Origin: a virus | Virus record (IMG/VR): IMGVR_UViG_3300049489_000413 | Coordinates: 1-23,676 of that record | Length of the DNA stretch: 23,676 bases | Direction: 5' to 3' (one strand) | Shown here: positions 1-5,878 of the stretch, one piece after another | Numbering within the stretch: the first letter of the stretch is position 1 | How the letters are laid out: each line of letters begins with the position of its first letter | The notes under the pieces: model-generated | Databases searched by the model: none | What the model was told of the DNA's origin: nothing | The model's input: only the letters and a program-made list of their open reading frames with translations | Program-made: the position numbers and the translations under genes

Positions 1-106
1 GAGGCGTCCCGCCCGTTCCGGCGGGCGGGACGACGTAGATGACCTCGGTCGCGTCAGCGCCGCAACCCACCAGCACGAGCGCGATGATGCTGATTTGCGT
101 TTTCAC
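1..106 (-). CDS. Small lipoprotein, partial (C-terminus beyond window)
   Basis: The gene starts with GTG at 106, which overlaps the stop of the preceding gene in a GTGA junction. The 35 visible residues begin MKTQISIIALVLVGC: a short hydrophobic stretch ending in a lipobox (LVGC at residues 12-15). This predicts cleavage before Cys15 and lipid anchoring in a membrane. The mature part continues GADATEVIYVVPPAG and is proline/glycine-rich. Small phage lipoproteins with proline-rich mature parts are often outer-membrane spanins of Rz1 type, but no partner inner spanin is obvious, so that role is only a possibility. The codons for VVPPAGTGG overlap an 11-bp perfect hairpin. The gene was too short for routine ORF finding; the lipobox and the overlap are the reasons to believe it. 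Confidence 0.6.
   Translation of the reverse strand, partial: MKTQISIIALVLVGCGADATEVIYVVPPAGTGGTP
5..32. repeat. Perfect 11-bp inverted repeat inside the lipoprotein gene
   Basis: The arms CGTCCCGCCCG (5-15) and CGGGCGGGACG (22-32) flank a 6-base loop. No T-run follows on either strand, so it is not a typical intrinsic terminator. It lies within coding sequence. It may be an mRNA hairpin, or a by-product of proline/glycine codons in GC-rich DNA. Confidence 0.6.
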
Positions 107-348
107 AGGACCCCCGTCGCGACCAAGACCAACATGGCGGACACAAAAATAGCGTACAGGAACGTGAGGAGGCTGTACCGCCGTTCGCGGTCGAGGCGCC
201 ACTTCAATACCGCCACCTCATGCGCGAGTCCGATCTGCCAGCGCGGGTCGGTCGGCGCGATTGTGGCGTCACGCGTCAGCGCGTACCCGCCCAGATCAGG
301 ACCGCTCGGCCCATCGTCGTTGTGCGTTCCATTATCATTTGCCGTCAT
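103..348 (-). CDS. Small tail-anchored membrane protein, 81 aa
   Basis: The ATG at 348 overlaps the previous stop (ATGA) and has an AGAAGG ribosome binding site 5 bases upstream, so the start is well supported. The first half is polar and rich in Asp/Gly/Pro. Residues about 45-57 (VAVLKWRLDRERR) are helical and basic, and residues about 58-80 (YSLLTFLYAIFVSAMLVLVATGV) form one membrane helix at the extreme C-terminus. The basic flank before the helix predicts the N-terminus in the cytoplasm. It sits between an HTH regulator and a lipoprotein. A holin-like or host-envelope role is possible, but no family is recognised. An inner spanin normally has its membrane helix at the N-terminus, which does not fit. 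Confidence 0.7.
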   Translation of the reverse strand: MTANDNGTHNDDGPSGPDLGGYALTRDATIAPTDPRWQIGLAHEVAVLKWRLDRERRYSLLTFLYAIFVSAMLVLVATGVL

Positions 349-608
349 CGTAACCTTCTCGCTTTCGGCTCCAGTTTTAGGAGTATGCGGTCCAGCAGTT
401 GGTGAACACGCTCGTGGCTGATCCCAAGCGCGTGCCCGATTTCGATATAGCCGTGCGGACCGTCGTCGGCCACGTCAAGCACGCATGACTCAGATGCGCG
501 CGGGAAGTCCTGAAAGGTGTGGTATTGGCAGTTCAGGCACGGGCAGGGTCGCGGAAGATCCCGACATCCCGCCCGTGTCGGTGGTGGTTTAGGTGGGCGA
601 TTCCTCAT
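345..608 (-). CDS. Sigma-70 region 4-like HTH regulator, 87 aa
   Basis: Residues about 54-78 (YIEIGHALGISHERVHQLLD) match the region 4 helix-turn-helix of sigma-70 factors (pattern L-E-I-G-x-x-L-G-V-S-R-E-R-V-R-Q-I), which reads -35 elements or similar sites. The N-terminal part holds a cysteine cluster (C15, C22, C24, C27, H30), perhaps zinc-binding. Small proteins with this CPCxxC...ESCxLDVAD...HTH layout occur in phages and GC-rich bacteria as stand-alone DNA-binding regulators (family knowledge). I chose the ATG at 608. A longer reading from GTG at 635 would run through the promoter and has no SD. With the ATG start the mRNA leader is only a few bases and lacks an SD. The gene lies directly behind a palindromic promoter, so autoregulation is plausible. 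Confidence 0.75.
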   Translation of the reverse strand: MRNRPPKPPPTRAGCRDLPRPCPCLNCQYHTFQDFPRASESCVLDVADDGPHGYIEIGHALGISHERVHQLLDRILLKLEPKARRLR

Positions 609-613
609 CGCTG

Positions 614-651
614 TGTATAGTCTAGTATACAGCACGCGTGCTGGTACGCAA
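614..651 (-). promoter_or_regulatory. Promoter with two palindromes upstream of the HTH gene
   Basis: On the minus strand TTGCGT (646-651) and TATACT (624-629) are 16 bases apart. Transcription would start near 617, only about 9 bases before the ATG at 608, with no SD, so translation would be nearly leaderless. The spacer contains a perfect 14-bp palindrome, CAGCACGCGTGCTG (630-643). Overlapping the -10 is a second near-palindrome, TGTATAGTCTAGTATACA on the + strand (614-631), which recurs at 9017-9034. A repressor bound to either site would block RNA polymerase. Confidence 0.6.
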
Positions 652-658
652 GGGGAAA

Positions 659-1273
659 TCAGCCGCGCCAGAGCACAATTACCTTTTTTAGCGCCTCGCG
701 CTGGTGCTGACGCAGCGCCGGGTCGACGTCAGGGCGGCAGAACCGATACGCCACGTCCGCAAGCGCACGCGCGTCGGCGTCATCGTTCCCGTTCGCGTCG
801 TAGTCCCAGAGGCGGAACACCTCCCGCATCATGGTGGACTTGTCCGCCGTCCCGTTCGCGGCGGTGTACTTCTTCAGGCTCGTTGGCGCGATCTCGATCA
901 GGCACGCGGCCCGGCGCGCGCACAGGCGGTACAGGTACCCGAGCGCGCCCGCGACCTCGCGACCGTTCCGGGCCCCCATCGCGAACCCCTCGATACAGAC
1001 CGTCAGGTCGATCAAGGGTGCCATGCTCAAGCGCTCGAACACGGCCTGCTGCAACACGTCAAGGCGGTCCAGTATCCCGCGGGGGAAGTCTTGTGGGGTC
1101 GTGGCGATCTGGTCCGACCAGCAGACCTGCCCGTCCTGGTCGAGAAACACCATGGCGGTACAGGATAGACTCGGGTCAATCCCGCAGTACCGGGCCGACT
1201 TGAGCCGCTCCCGCACGGCCACTTTGCTGTCCGGCTCGATCGGCATCCACCGCGGGCGAGGTTTCCGCTTCAT
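659..1273 (-). CDS. RuvC-like Holliday junction resolvase, 204 aa
   Basis: This is an RNase H-fold endonuclease of the RuvC group, predicted to cut four-way or branched DNA during recombination and before packaging. The acidic active site is visible: D33 in GIDPSLSCT (RuvC GIDPG), E95 in VCIEGFAMG, and a C-terminal acidic cluster D164/D165/D167 in NDDADARALADVAYR. The RuvC-typical basic loop APTSLKKYTAANGTADK, which contacts DNA, lies at about 129-145. A C-terminal stretch rich in Arg/Lys/Gln follows. The ATG at 1273 overlaps the dCTP deaminase stop in an ATGA junction. The gene ends an operon with gp46/gp47-like proteins and RecA, which agrees with a role in joint-molecule resolution. Confidence 0.88.
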   Translation of the reverse strand: MKRKPRPRWMPIEPDSKVAVRERLKSARYCGIDPSLSCTAMVFLDQDGQVCWSDQIATTPQDFPRGILDRLDVLQQAVFERLSMAPLIDLTVCIEGFAMGARNGREVAGALGYLYRLCARRAACLIEIAPTSLKKYTAANGTADKSTMMREVFRLWDYDANGNDDADARALADVAYRFCRPDVDPALRQHQREALKKVIVLWRG

Positions 1274-1866
1274 CGAATCCCATCCTCTCGGATTTGTGCG
1301 AACACGCGTGATAGCGTCGCGCCCATCTGGCCCTGGTAATGCCCGCCGCGCCCGTAGGTCTGCTGCACCACGTCGGCGAAGTCGGGCGCCTCAACGACGT
1401 CGCTGAAGCGCAGTTGTCCGATCCGCATCCCGCAATACAGGACGAGCGGGTACGGGGTCAGGTTCCGCAGCTCGAGCGTGACCTGCCCACAAAATCCCGG
1501 ATCGATGTAGCCCGCCGTCGCGTGTACGAGTACGCCCACGCGCCCGATCGAACTTTTGCCGTCCAGGACCGCCTGCACGCCCGCCGGGATCTGGACCACC
1601 TCAACGGTACAGCCGAGCACGAACTCGTTAGGCTCGAGCACGAACGCGCCATCCGGCTCCGCAACGTCGGACCGGTACCAAGTCCGGTCCTCCTCCGCGA
1701 GGTCGATCATGTACGCCTCGGGCCGTCCCGTGCGATCTTGGGGTCGTCTCCAGAAACTTTGCCCCAAGCGCACGTCCAAACTCGCCGGGTTCAGGAGCCG
1801 TGGACTAAACGGGCGGACAATTTCGTGACGAAATTGCTGCTCCAGAATCTTACTTGCTGCCCACAT
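1270..1866 (-). CDS. dcd: dCTP deaminase, 198 aa
   Basis: The enzyme deaminates dCTP to dUTP (some members go on to dUMP) and feeds thymidylate synthesis. The dUTPase/dCTP deaminase fold is clear. GKSSIGRVGVLVHATAG (103-119) matches the family RSSLGRLGL block. YIDPGFCGQVTLELRN (120-135) carries the catalytic glutamate (E132). GMRIGQLRF (146-154) and QTYGRGGHYQGQ (169-180) complete the substrate-binding blocks. An open frame continues upstream to 2100, but that extension overlaps the zinc-ribbon gene. ATG 1866 lies 3 bases after that gene's stop and is preceded by a GAGAAAG site, so it is preferred. The gene links nucleotide supply to the replication and recombination operon. A dUTPase gene lies at 22769. 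Confidence 0.93.
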   Translation of the reverse strand: MWAASKILEQQFRHEIVRPFSPRLLNPASLDVRLGQSFWRRPQDRTGRPEAYMIDLAEEDRTWYRSDVAEPDGAFVLEPNEFVLGCTVEVVQIPAGVQAVLDGKSSIGRVGVLVHATAGYIDPGFCGQVTLELRNLTPYPLVLYCGMRIGQLRFSDVVEAPDFADVVQQTYGRGGHYQGQMGATLSRVFAQIREDGIR

Positions 1867-1868
1867 TT

Positions 1869-2159
1869 TTACTTTCTCGGCATCGTGGCGCGACGTCGCG
1901 CGCAATCGACGCAGAAGCGTCGGATGCCCTTCGTCTGATTTTGACACAACCGGACCCAGCACTTGTGATCCGGGATCGACAACGTGGCCCCCGTTTGATA
2001 GCGGTGCTGGCGACTCGCAACGTCGTGGCGGGCGTAACAGACCGAGCACAACGTCCTCTTGCTCGCGTCGGCCTGCACGGCGCAGCCGCATTGCGCACAC
2101 GTGGGTGCGAGGTCTCGGATCTCAGCCTCGGTCAACATACCAGCAGGCTGGCACGACAC
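1869..2159 (-). CDS. Double zinc-ribbon protein, 96 aa
   Basis: Two cysteine pairs of CxxC type form one putative zinc ribbon (CAQCGCAVQADASKRTLCSVC), and a second set (C-x4-C ... FCVDC) follows further on, with Arg/Lys-rich ends. Such ribbons usually bind nucleic acid or protein. The GTG at 2159 overlaps the preceding stop by one base; an ATG eight codons in (2138) is an alternative. Neither has a clear SD, so translation probably depends on coupling with the upstream gene. No specific family is recognised. Its place between the gp46-like ATPase and dCTP deaminase suggests an accessory DNA-metabolism or transcription role. Confidence 0.7.
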   Translation of the reverse strand: MSCQPAGMLTEAEIRDLAPTCAQCGCAVQADASKRTLCSVCYARHDVASRQHRYQTGATLSIPDHKCWVRLCQNQTKGIRRFCVDCARRRATMPRK

Positions 2160-3877
2160 TATAGCGAAGTCAATGTGCCGCTGTCGAACCTGTAGTGCAG
2201 GTCAGCCCGCAGGTATTGCGCCACTGTTGCGTCGTGGGAGATCACAACACAGCAACGGCGTCGCGCCACTTCGCGCAAGATTGAGCAGGCTTGCACGGTC
2301 CCGACGTCGTCGAGCAAGTCGAAGACCTCGTCCAACCAGAGCGTACCGGGCTGCATCCCGGACGAGATTGTCGCGACTTCCGCCAAGGCAAGCAGGATTG
2401 CGGTATCGACTCGGCGCCTCTCCCCTTGACTCAGCGCGGCGTACCCGAGCCCCCCACCCGCGCCCGTGACCTGGATCCCGATCTCGTCCGCGGTGCCACC
2501 ATCCCGAAGCGGGCGCGCGCCCGTGATTTCGATCTGGATTCGACCTGACGCGGTTTCGAGTTGGCTCAGCCACGTGTTCGCCAGCACGGTCGTGGCCTCG
2601 AGCGCGCGCCTGAGCACGATCGCGCGCGCGCCCTTCAGCCCCAACACCTCGCAGCAATGTTGCTCAATCGCGAGCGCGTCCGCGAGCGCGGGGCGCTCGA
2701 ACTCGTGACTCACGAGCGCGTCCTCGGCGGTCCGCAGAGCCGCCTGCGCGGCCTCGAGTTGGGCCCGCCACCTCGCCATCGCGGCGTCGTGCTGCTCCTG
2801 CGCCTTCGCGGTCCAGGTCTGCCAAGACCGGCGCACCTGCATGGCGGTCCGCCACGCCTGCGCGGCCTCGCGCGCGCGCTGGATTTCATCCTGGCAGACT
2901 TGCTGAATTTGGTCCTGCTCGGCCAAGAGGCCCTCGCGGATCCCGGCTTGCTCCTGCACCGCCTTCGCGGTCGCGATCACGGTCGCGCATGCGTCCCTGA
3001 AGGCCGAATCCGCAGCATTGACAGCGCCGTACTCCCAATCGCGACCACACGTCGGGCACGCCCCCGCGCGCATGCGCGTCACGACGTCTTCAGCACCACG
3101 CCGCCGCGCGAGCGCGTCCTGGTGCGCCTGCGTGGCGATTTGCAATTCGGACGTGCCAAGGCGTCGGAGTCGATCCGAAACGGATTTGCTTTGTCGAAGA
3201 CGCAACTCGGCCGCGTCGCTATTCGGTGGCTCCGCGCCCGGATCGGGAGGTTCGGGCGGGACCTCAAGTTCCCGCGGGCGCGACTCCGCACACTCGCGCA
3301 CGCGTGCGTGCGCAGTGCTGACGTCAATCCTGAGCGTCGCGGTGTCGCGGTCGTGGGCCTGTAGGTCCGTCGCGGCGGCGTCGCGCGCCTGCTTGGCCCG
3401 CTTGAGCGCGTCGTCGAACCGGGTCAGGCGCAGGAGCGACTCGATGATGTGCTTGCGCTCGGAGTCACGCGCGCTCGTGAAGCAGGCCGCGTCCGCGCTA
3501 CTGAGCACGTGCGTGCGGGACCAGAGATCCCAGAGCCCGACATCGTGCCGGATCAGGACGCGTCCCTGCTCGACGCCCCCCTTATGCACGACCGTGTCGC
3601 CCTGCTGGATCGACATCGAGAGTTTGCCCGACTTGCGCACGACCGAAACGGTGCCGTACTGGCTCGCGACCCTGATGGACCCGTCAAGGTCTTCGGCCCA
3701 CGGGTGCGCGTCCCGGATCGTTTTCCCCCAGTGCGCATACGCGACCGCTTCGATGCAGGTAGACTTTCCCGATCCATTCCGACCCGTCAGGAGGACGAGC
3801 CCGGTCTTGGGGAGCGCCACGGTCGTTTTGTCGTGAACCGTTACGGTGTCGAGCGTGATTGAGGTTACGGTCAGCAT
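2159..3877 (-). CDS. SbcC/Rad50-like ATPase (T4 gp46 type), 572 aa
   Basis: This is the ATPase subunit of a DNA-end processing complex that partners the nuclease encoded next to it. Visible elements in order: Walker A GRNGSGKST (32-40), first coiled-coil arm, zinc hook CPTC (274-277), second coiled-coil arm with long Ala/Glu/Gln/Arg helices, ABC signature LSQGERRR (482-489), Walker B LWLDEVFD (513-520), and H-loop VVISHD (544-549). At 572 residues it is close to T4 gp46 and far shorter than bacterial SbcC, which points to the phage form with short arms. A proline-rich insert (PPEPPDPGAEPP, about 207-218) sits in the first arm. The ATG at 3877 overlaps the end of the nuclease gene and has a GGGAG site upstream. 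Confidence 0.93.
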   Translation of the reverse strand: MLTVTSITLDTVTVHDKTTVALPKTGLVLLTGRNGSGKSTCIEAVAYAHWGKTIRDAHPWAEDLDGSIRVASQYGTVSVVRKSGKLSMSIQQGDTVVHKGGVEQGRVLIRHDVGLWDLWSRTHVLSSADAACFTSARDSERKHIIESLLRLTRFDDALKRAKQARDAAATDLQAHDRDTATLRIDVSTAHARVRECAESRPRELEVPPEPPDPGAEPPNSDAAELRLRQSKSVSDRLRRLGTSELQIATQAHQDALARRRGAEDVVTRMRAGACPTCGRDWEYGAVNAADSAFRDACATVIATAKAVQEQAGIREGLLAEQDQIQQVCQDEIQRAREAAQAWRTAMQVRRSWQTWTAKAQEQHDAAMARWRAQLEAAQAALRTAEDALVSHEFERPALADALAIEQHCCEVLGLKGARAIVLRRALEATTVLANTWLSQLETASGRIQIEITGARPLRDGGTADEIGIQVTGAGGGLGYAALSQGERRRVDTAILLALAEVATISSGMQPGTLWLDEVFDLLDDVGTVQACSILREVARRRCCVVISHDATVAQYLRADLHYRFDSGTLTSL

Positions 3878-4971
3878 GAAAGGTACTCCCGGCAGCGCCG
3901 CAATACCGCGTCGGCGTGGGCGCCGAAGCGTTCACGTGCGACCATCTCGCACGCTTGAAGGATCGAGTCTTCGCCGCGCGCCTGCTCGACGTCGGCCTCG
4001 AGACGGTCACGGTCCTGCGTGATCGCCTCGACGGTCCAGCCCGCAATCTCGCCCGCCTGCTCGAGCGCGCCCAGCAGGTCCGCCGCGGGCGCGACCGTAT
4101 TGGCGGCACCTCGGAAGCGGATAAACACCGCGTCGGTCGCGCAGGACTGGCGCAACTCTGCGATTTCGTCCACGCCGGTGCAGACGTAGAAGCGTGGGCC
4201 CGGAATCCTGTACCGGTGCAGGACCGAGCCCGTGTCGGTGTCGATCAAGTACGCGAACCCGAAATCCGGTCCCGCGTTATCCCAGCCGGTCGGGACAAGC
4301 CCGCCCACCTGGACGATCCTGACCTCGAACCCGCCGACCTGAATCGTCCAAGCGTTGCTGTCGTGCCAGTGCCCCGATAGCACGAGCGGGATCTTGTTCT
4401 GTGCGGCAATCTCGGCGCACTGCTGCACCGAAATGGCATCACGAGCGCTCAGTTTCCAGTCCGGAACGTGCTGCCCAGCCTCATACAAGCCCGCGTGCAG
4501 GAGGAGCGTGGTCGGCTGTACGCCTTCCAGGAGCGCGTCCCCGACCAGCAGGGGTAGCTCAACTGGTAGCCAGTCTTGGATCGGGTCAGACCTGTACCCG
4601 AACCCGATCACGCGCCCGAGCGCGCCTGATGTCTCGATCACGGCGTGGCGGTTCCACCGGCTGATCTGCACGGCGTGGTCGTGCAGGGCAGCAGAGCTGC
4701 GATCGTGATTGCCCACGAGCACGATCGACCCGGCCCGCCACGTCTTCGTGGCGTCCATGAAGGCCGTCACGAGTTGTGGCGCGGGCCGCGCAGCGTCGAA
4801 CACGTCCCCGAGGAGGTAGACCGGGCACCCATGCTGCTCTGCCAGGTCGCCCACGCACGCGAGTGCGTCTAGGGTCAAGCGTGCGCGGCGGTTCACCCCC
4901 GCGACGGTCTTGCCTCCCCCGACCGGGAAGTTCCACAAGTGCATGTCCGCAATCACGATCGCGGGCTTCAT
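3871..4971 (-). CDS. SbcD/Mre11-like nuclease (T4 gp47 type), 366 aa
   Basis: This calcineurin-like metallophosphoesterase is the nuclease partner of the gp46-like ATPase; the pair resects DNA ends to make 3' tails for RecA. All metal-binding motifs are present: D9-x-H11 (IADMHL), GDVFD (55-59), GNHD (87-90), H159 in LLLHAG, and GHWH (200-203). A C-terminal helical region (about 290-366) would hold the ATPase-binding part. ATG 4971 is chosen over an upstream in-frame start because it overlaps the preceding stop as ATGA and begins right at the first conserved strand (MKPAIVIADMH). The stop overlaps the ATPase start by 7 bases, so the two are translationally coupled. Confidence 0.93.
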   Translation of the reverse strand: MKPAIVIADMHLWNFPVGGGKTVAGVNRRARLTLDALACVGDLAEQHGCPVYLLGDVFDAARPAPQLVTAFMDATKTWRAGSIVLVGNHDRSSAALHDHAVQISRWNRHAVIETSGALGRVIGFGYRSDPIQDWLPVELPLLVGDALLEGVQPTTLLLHAGLYEAGQHVPDWKLSARDAISVQQCAEIAAQNKIPLVLSGHWHDSNAWTIQVGGFEVRIVQVGGLVPTGWDNAGPDFGFAYLIDTDTGSVLHRYRIPGPRFYVCTGVDEIAELRQSCATDAVFIRFRGAANTVAPAADLLGALEQAGEIAGWTVEAITQDRDRLEADVEQARGEDSILQACEMVARERFGAHADAVLRRCREYLSC

Positions 4972-5561
4972 AGCGGGTCCGCTTCCGTGTCGAGCGTGGA
5001 CGAGACCGCGCTCGCGTGGACCTCCCACGAACCTGACCCGAACGACGCAAAGCCCGCGGACTCCTCGCTCTGGTAGAAGAACCGAAGCCCCGACGCGCGC
5101 GCGATCTTGAGCACGAGCGCGGCCACGCGGGCGCTAATGCAGTACCGGTCGTCCTGGTCCGGATCAGCGGGCGTGAACGTGGCCAAACTCTCCAGGCAGT
5201 CATCCGCGATCGCGCCCATAGGGGGCACGAACGTGCCCCGCAGGGACGAATCGATCGCGTACAGGTACACCCGCACGATCGCGCCCGTTTGATCGCACAC
5301 GAACTTGGCGACGTCGTTCGTGCCCATCCCGGCCTGCACGGCTTTGACCCAGTCGGCCGGCAAGGCGAACCCGCAGGACAGCCCAGTGCCGTCGTCGGCC
5401 TGGAACGTACACGTCACAAGCGCGTGTGCGTCTTCGTCGCGCGCTTGCGCGATCGCGATCGCGCTATCGAGCCGGCGCACGTAGATCGTTTCCGCCTTCG
5501 TGGCCAACAAGGCGGCCAGTTCGGCTTTCCCACAACTCAGAGCATTATCACGAAATTGCAC
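4968..5561 (-). CDS. Unknown protein in recombination operon, 197 aa
   Basis: No family is recognised. The protein looks like an alpha/beta fold with several strand-like stretches (HALVTCTFQADDG, AIVRVYLYAIDSS) and a C-terminal half containing ARVAALVLKIARASGLRFFY. It has no membrane segment, nucleotide-binding loop or zinc site. A TTG at 5573 extends the frame by four codons, but GTG 5561 has an ideal GGAGG five bases upstream and is preferred. Its stop overlaps the Mre11-like start as ATGA. Being coupled to the nuclease suggests it acts in the same DNA-processing pathway, possibly as a clamp or accessory factor, but this is inference from position only. Confidence 0.75.
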   Translation of the reverse strand: MQFRDNALSCGKAELAALLATKAETIYVRRLDSAIAIAQARDEDAHALVTCTFQADDGTGLSCGFALPADWVKAVQAGMGTNDVAKFVCDQTGAIVRVYLYAIDSSLRGTFVPPMGAIADDCLESLATFTPADPDQDDRYCISARVAALVLKIARASGLRFFYQSEESAGFASFGSGSWEVHASAVSSTLDTEADPL

Positions 5562-5562
5562 G

Positions 5563-5664
5563 TCATCCTCCAAGATTCACAATCAACCAAATCGCCAGGG
5601 CGCCGAATAGCGCCCAGCAGACCAGGTCCAGCAACACGATCGCGATACCCTTTAGGTCATCCAC
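5563..5664 (-). CDS. 33-aa single-span membrane peptide
   Basis: The frame starting at GTG 5664 encodes MDDLKGIAIVLLDL followed by CWALFGALAIWLIVNLGG. After an acidic N-terminus almost everything is one hydrophobic helix. The start overlaps the stop of the preceding gene, and a GAAAGG site lies about 9 bases upstream. The 3' end provides the GGAGG used by the next gene. A longer frame from 5787 overlaps the 73-aa gene almost fully and is less likely. The role is unknown; tiny membrane peptides in phage early operons often target host envelope functions. Confidence 0.55.
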   Translation of the reverse strand: MDDLKGIAIVLLDLVCWALFGALAIWLIVNLGG

Positions 5665-5878
5665 AGTGCTGAGCCTTTCGGGCACGGGCGAGTTGCCGAG
5701 CGTGCGGTGAACCTGCCGGTACCCACCTACTAAACCACTCCCGCTTGACGCTGTCGTACACGTGCGCGCGCACGAACCCGCGCTCACGCAGGAGTGTCGG
5801 CATCATGGGCAATCGCAACAGGAACGCGACTGCGCCGCGATACCGACGCGGAACCGACCTATGAGACGGGGCCTTCAT
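5657..5878 (-). CDS. Small basic protein after RecA, 73 aa
   Basis: The ATG at 5878 overlaps the recA stop (ATGA), which strongly supports the start. The protein is very basic (MKAPSHRSVPRRYRGAVAFLLRL..., many Arg, few acidic residues) and ends RQLARARKAQHCG. A short hydrophobic patch (AVAFLLRLPMMP) is present but too short for a confident membrane helix. No family is recognised. High charge and co-translation with RecA make a nucleic-acid-binding accessory role possible. Confidence 0.65.
   Translation of the reverse strand: MKAPSHRSVPRRYRGAVAFLLRLPMMPTLLRERGFVRAHVYDSVKREWFSRWVPAGSPHARQLARARKAQHCG

Noticed and set aside
1867-2100. 78-codon N-terminal extension of dCTP deaminase
   Set aside because: It overlaps the double zinc-ribbon gene in another frame; the family starts at the MWAASKILE segment.
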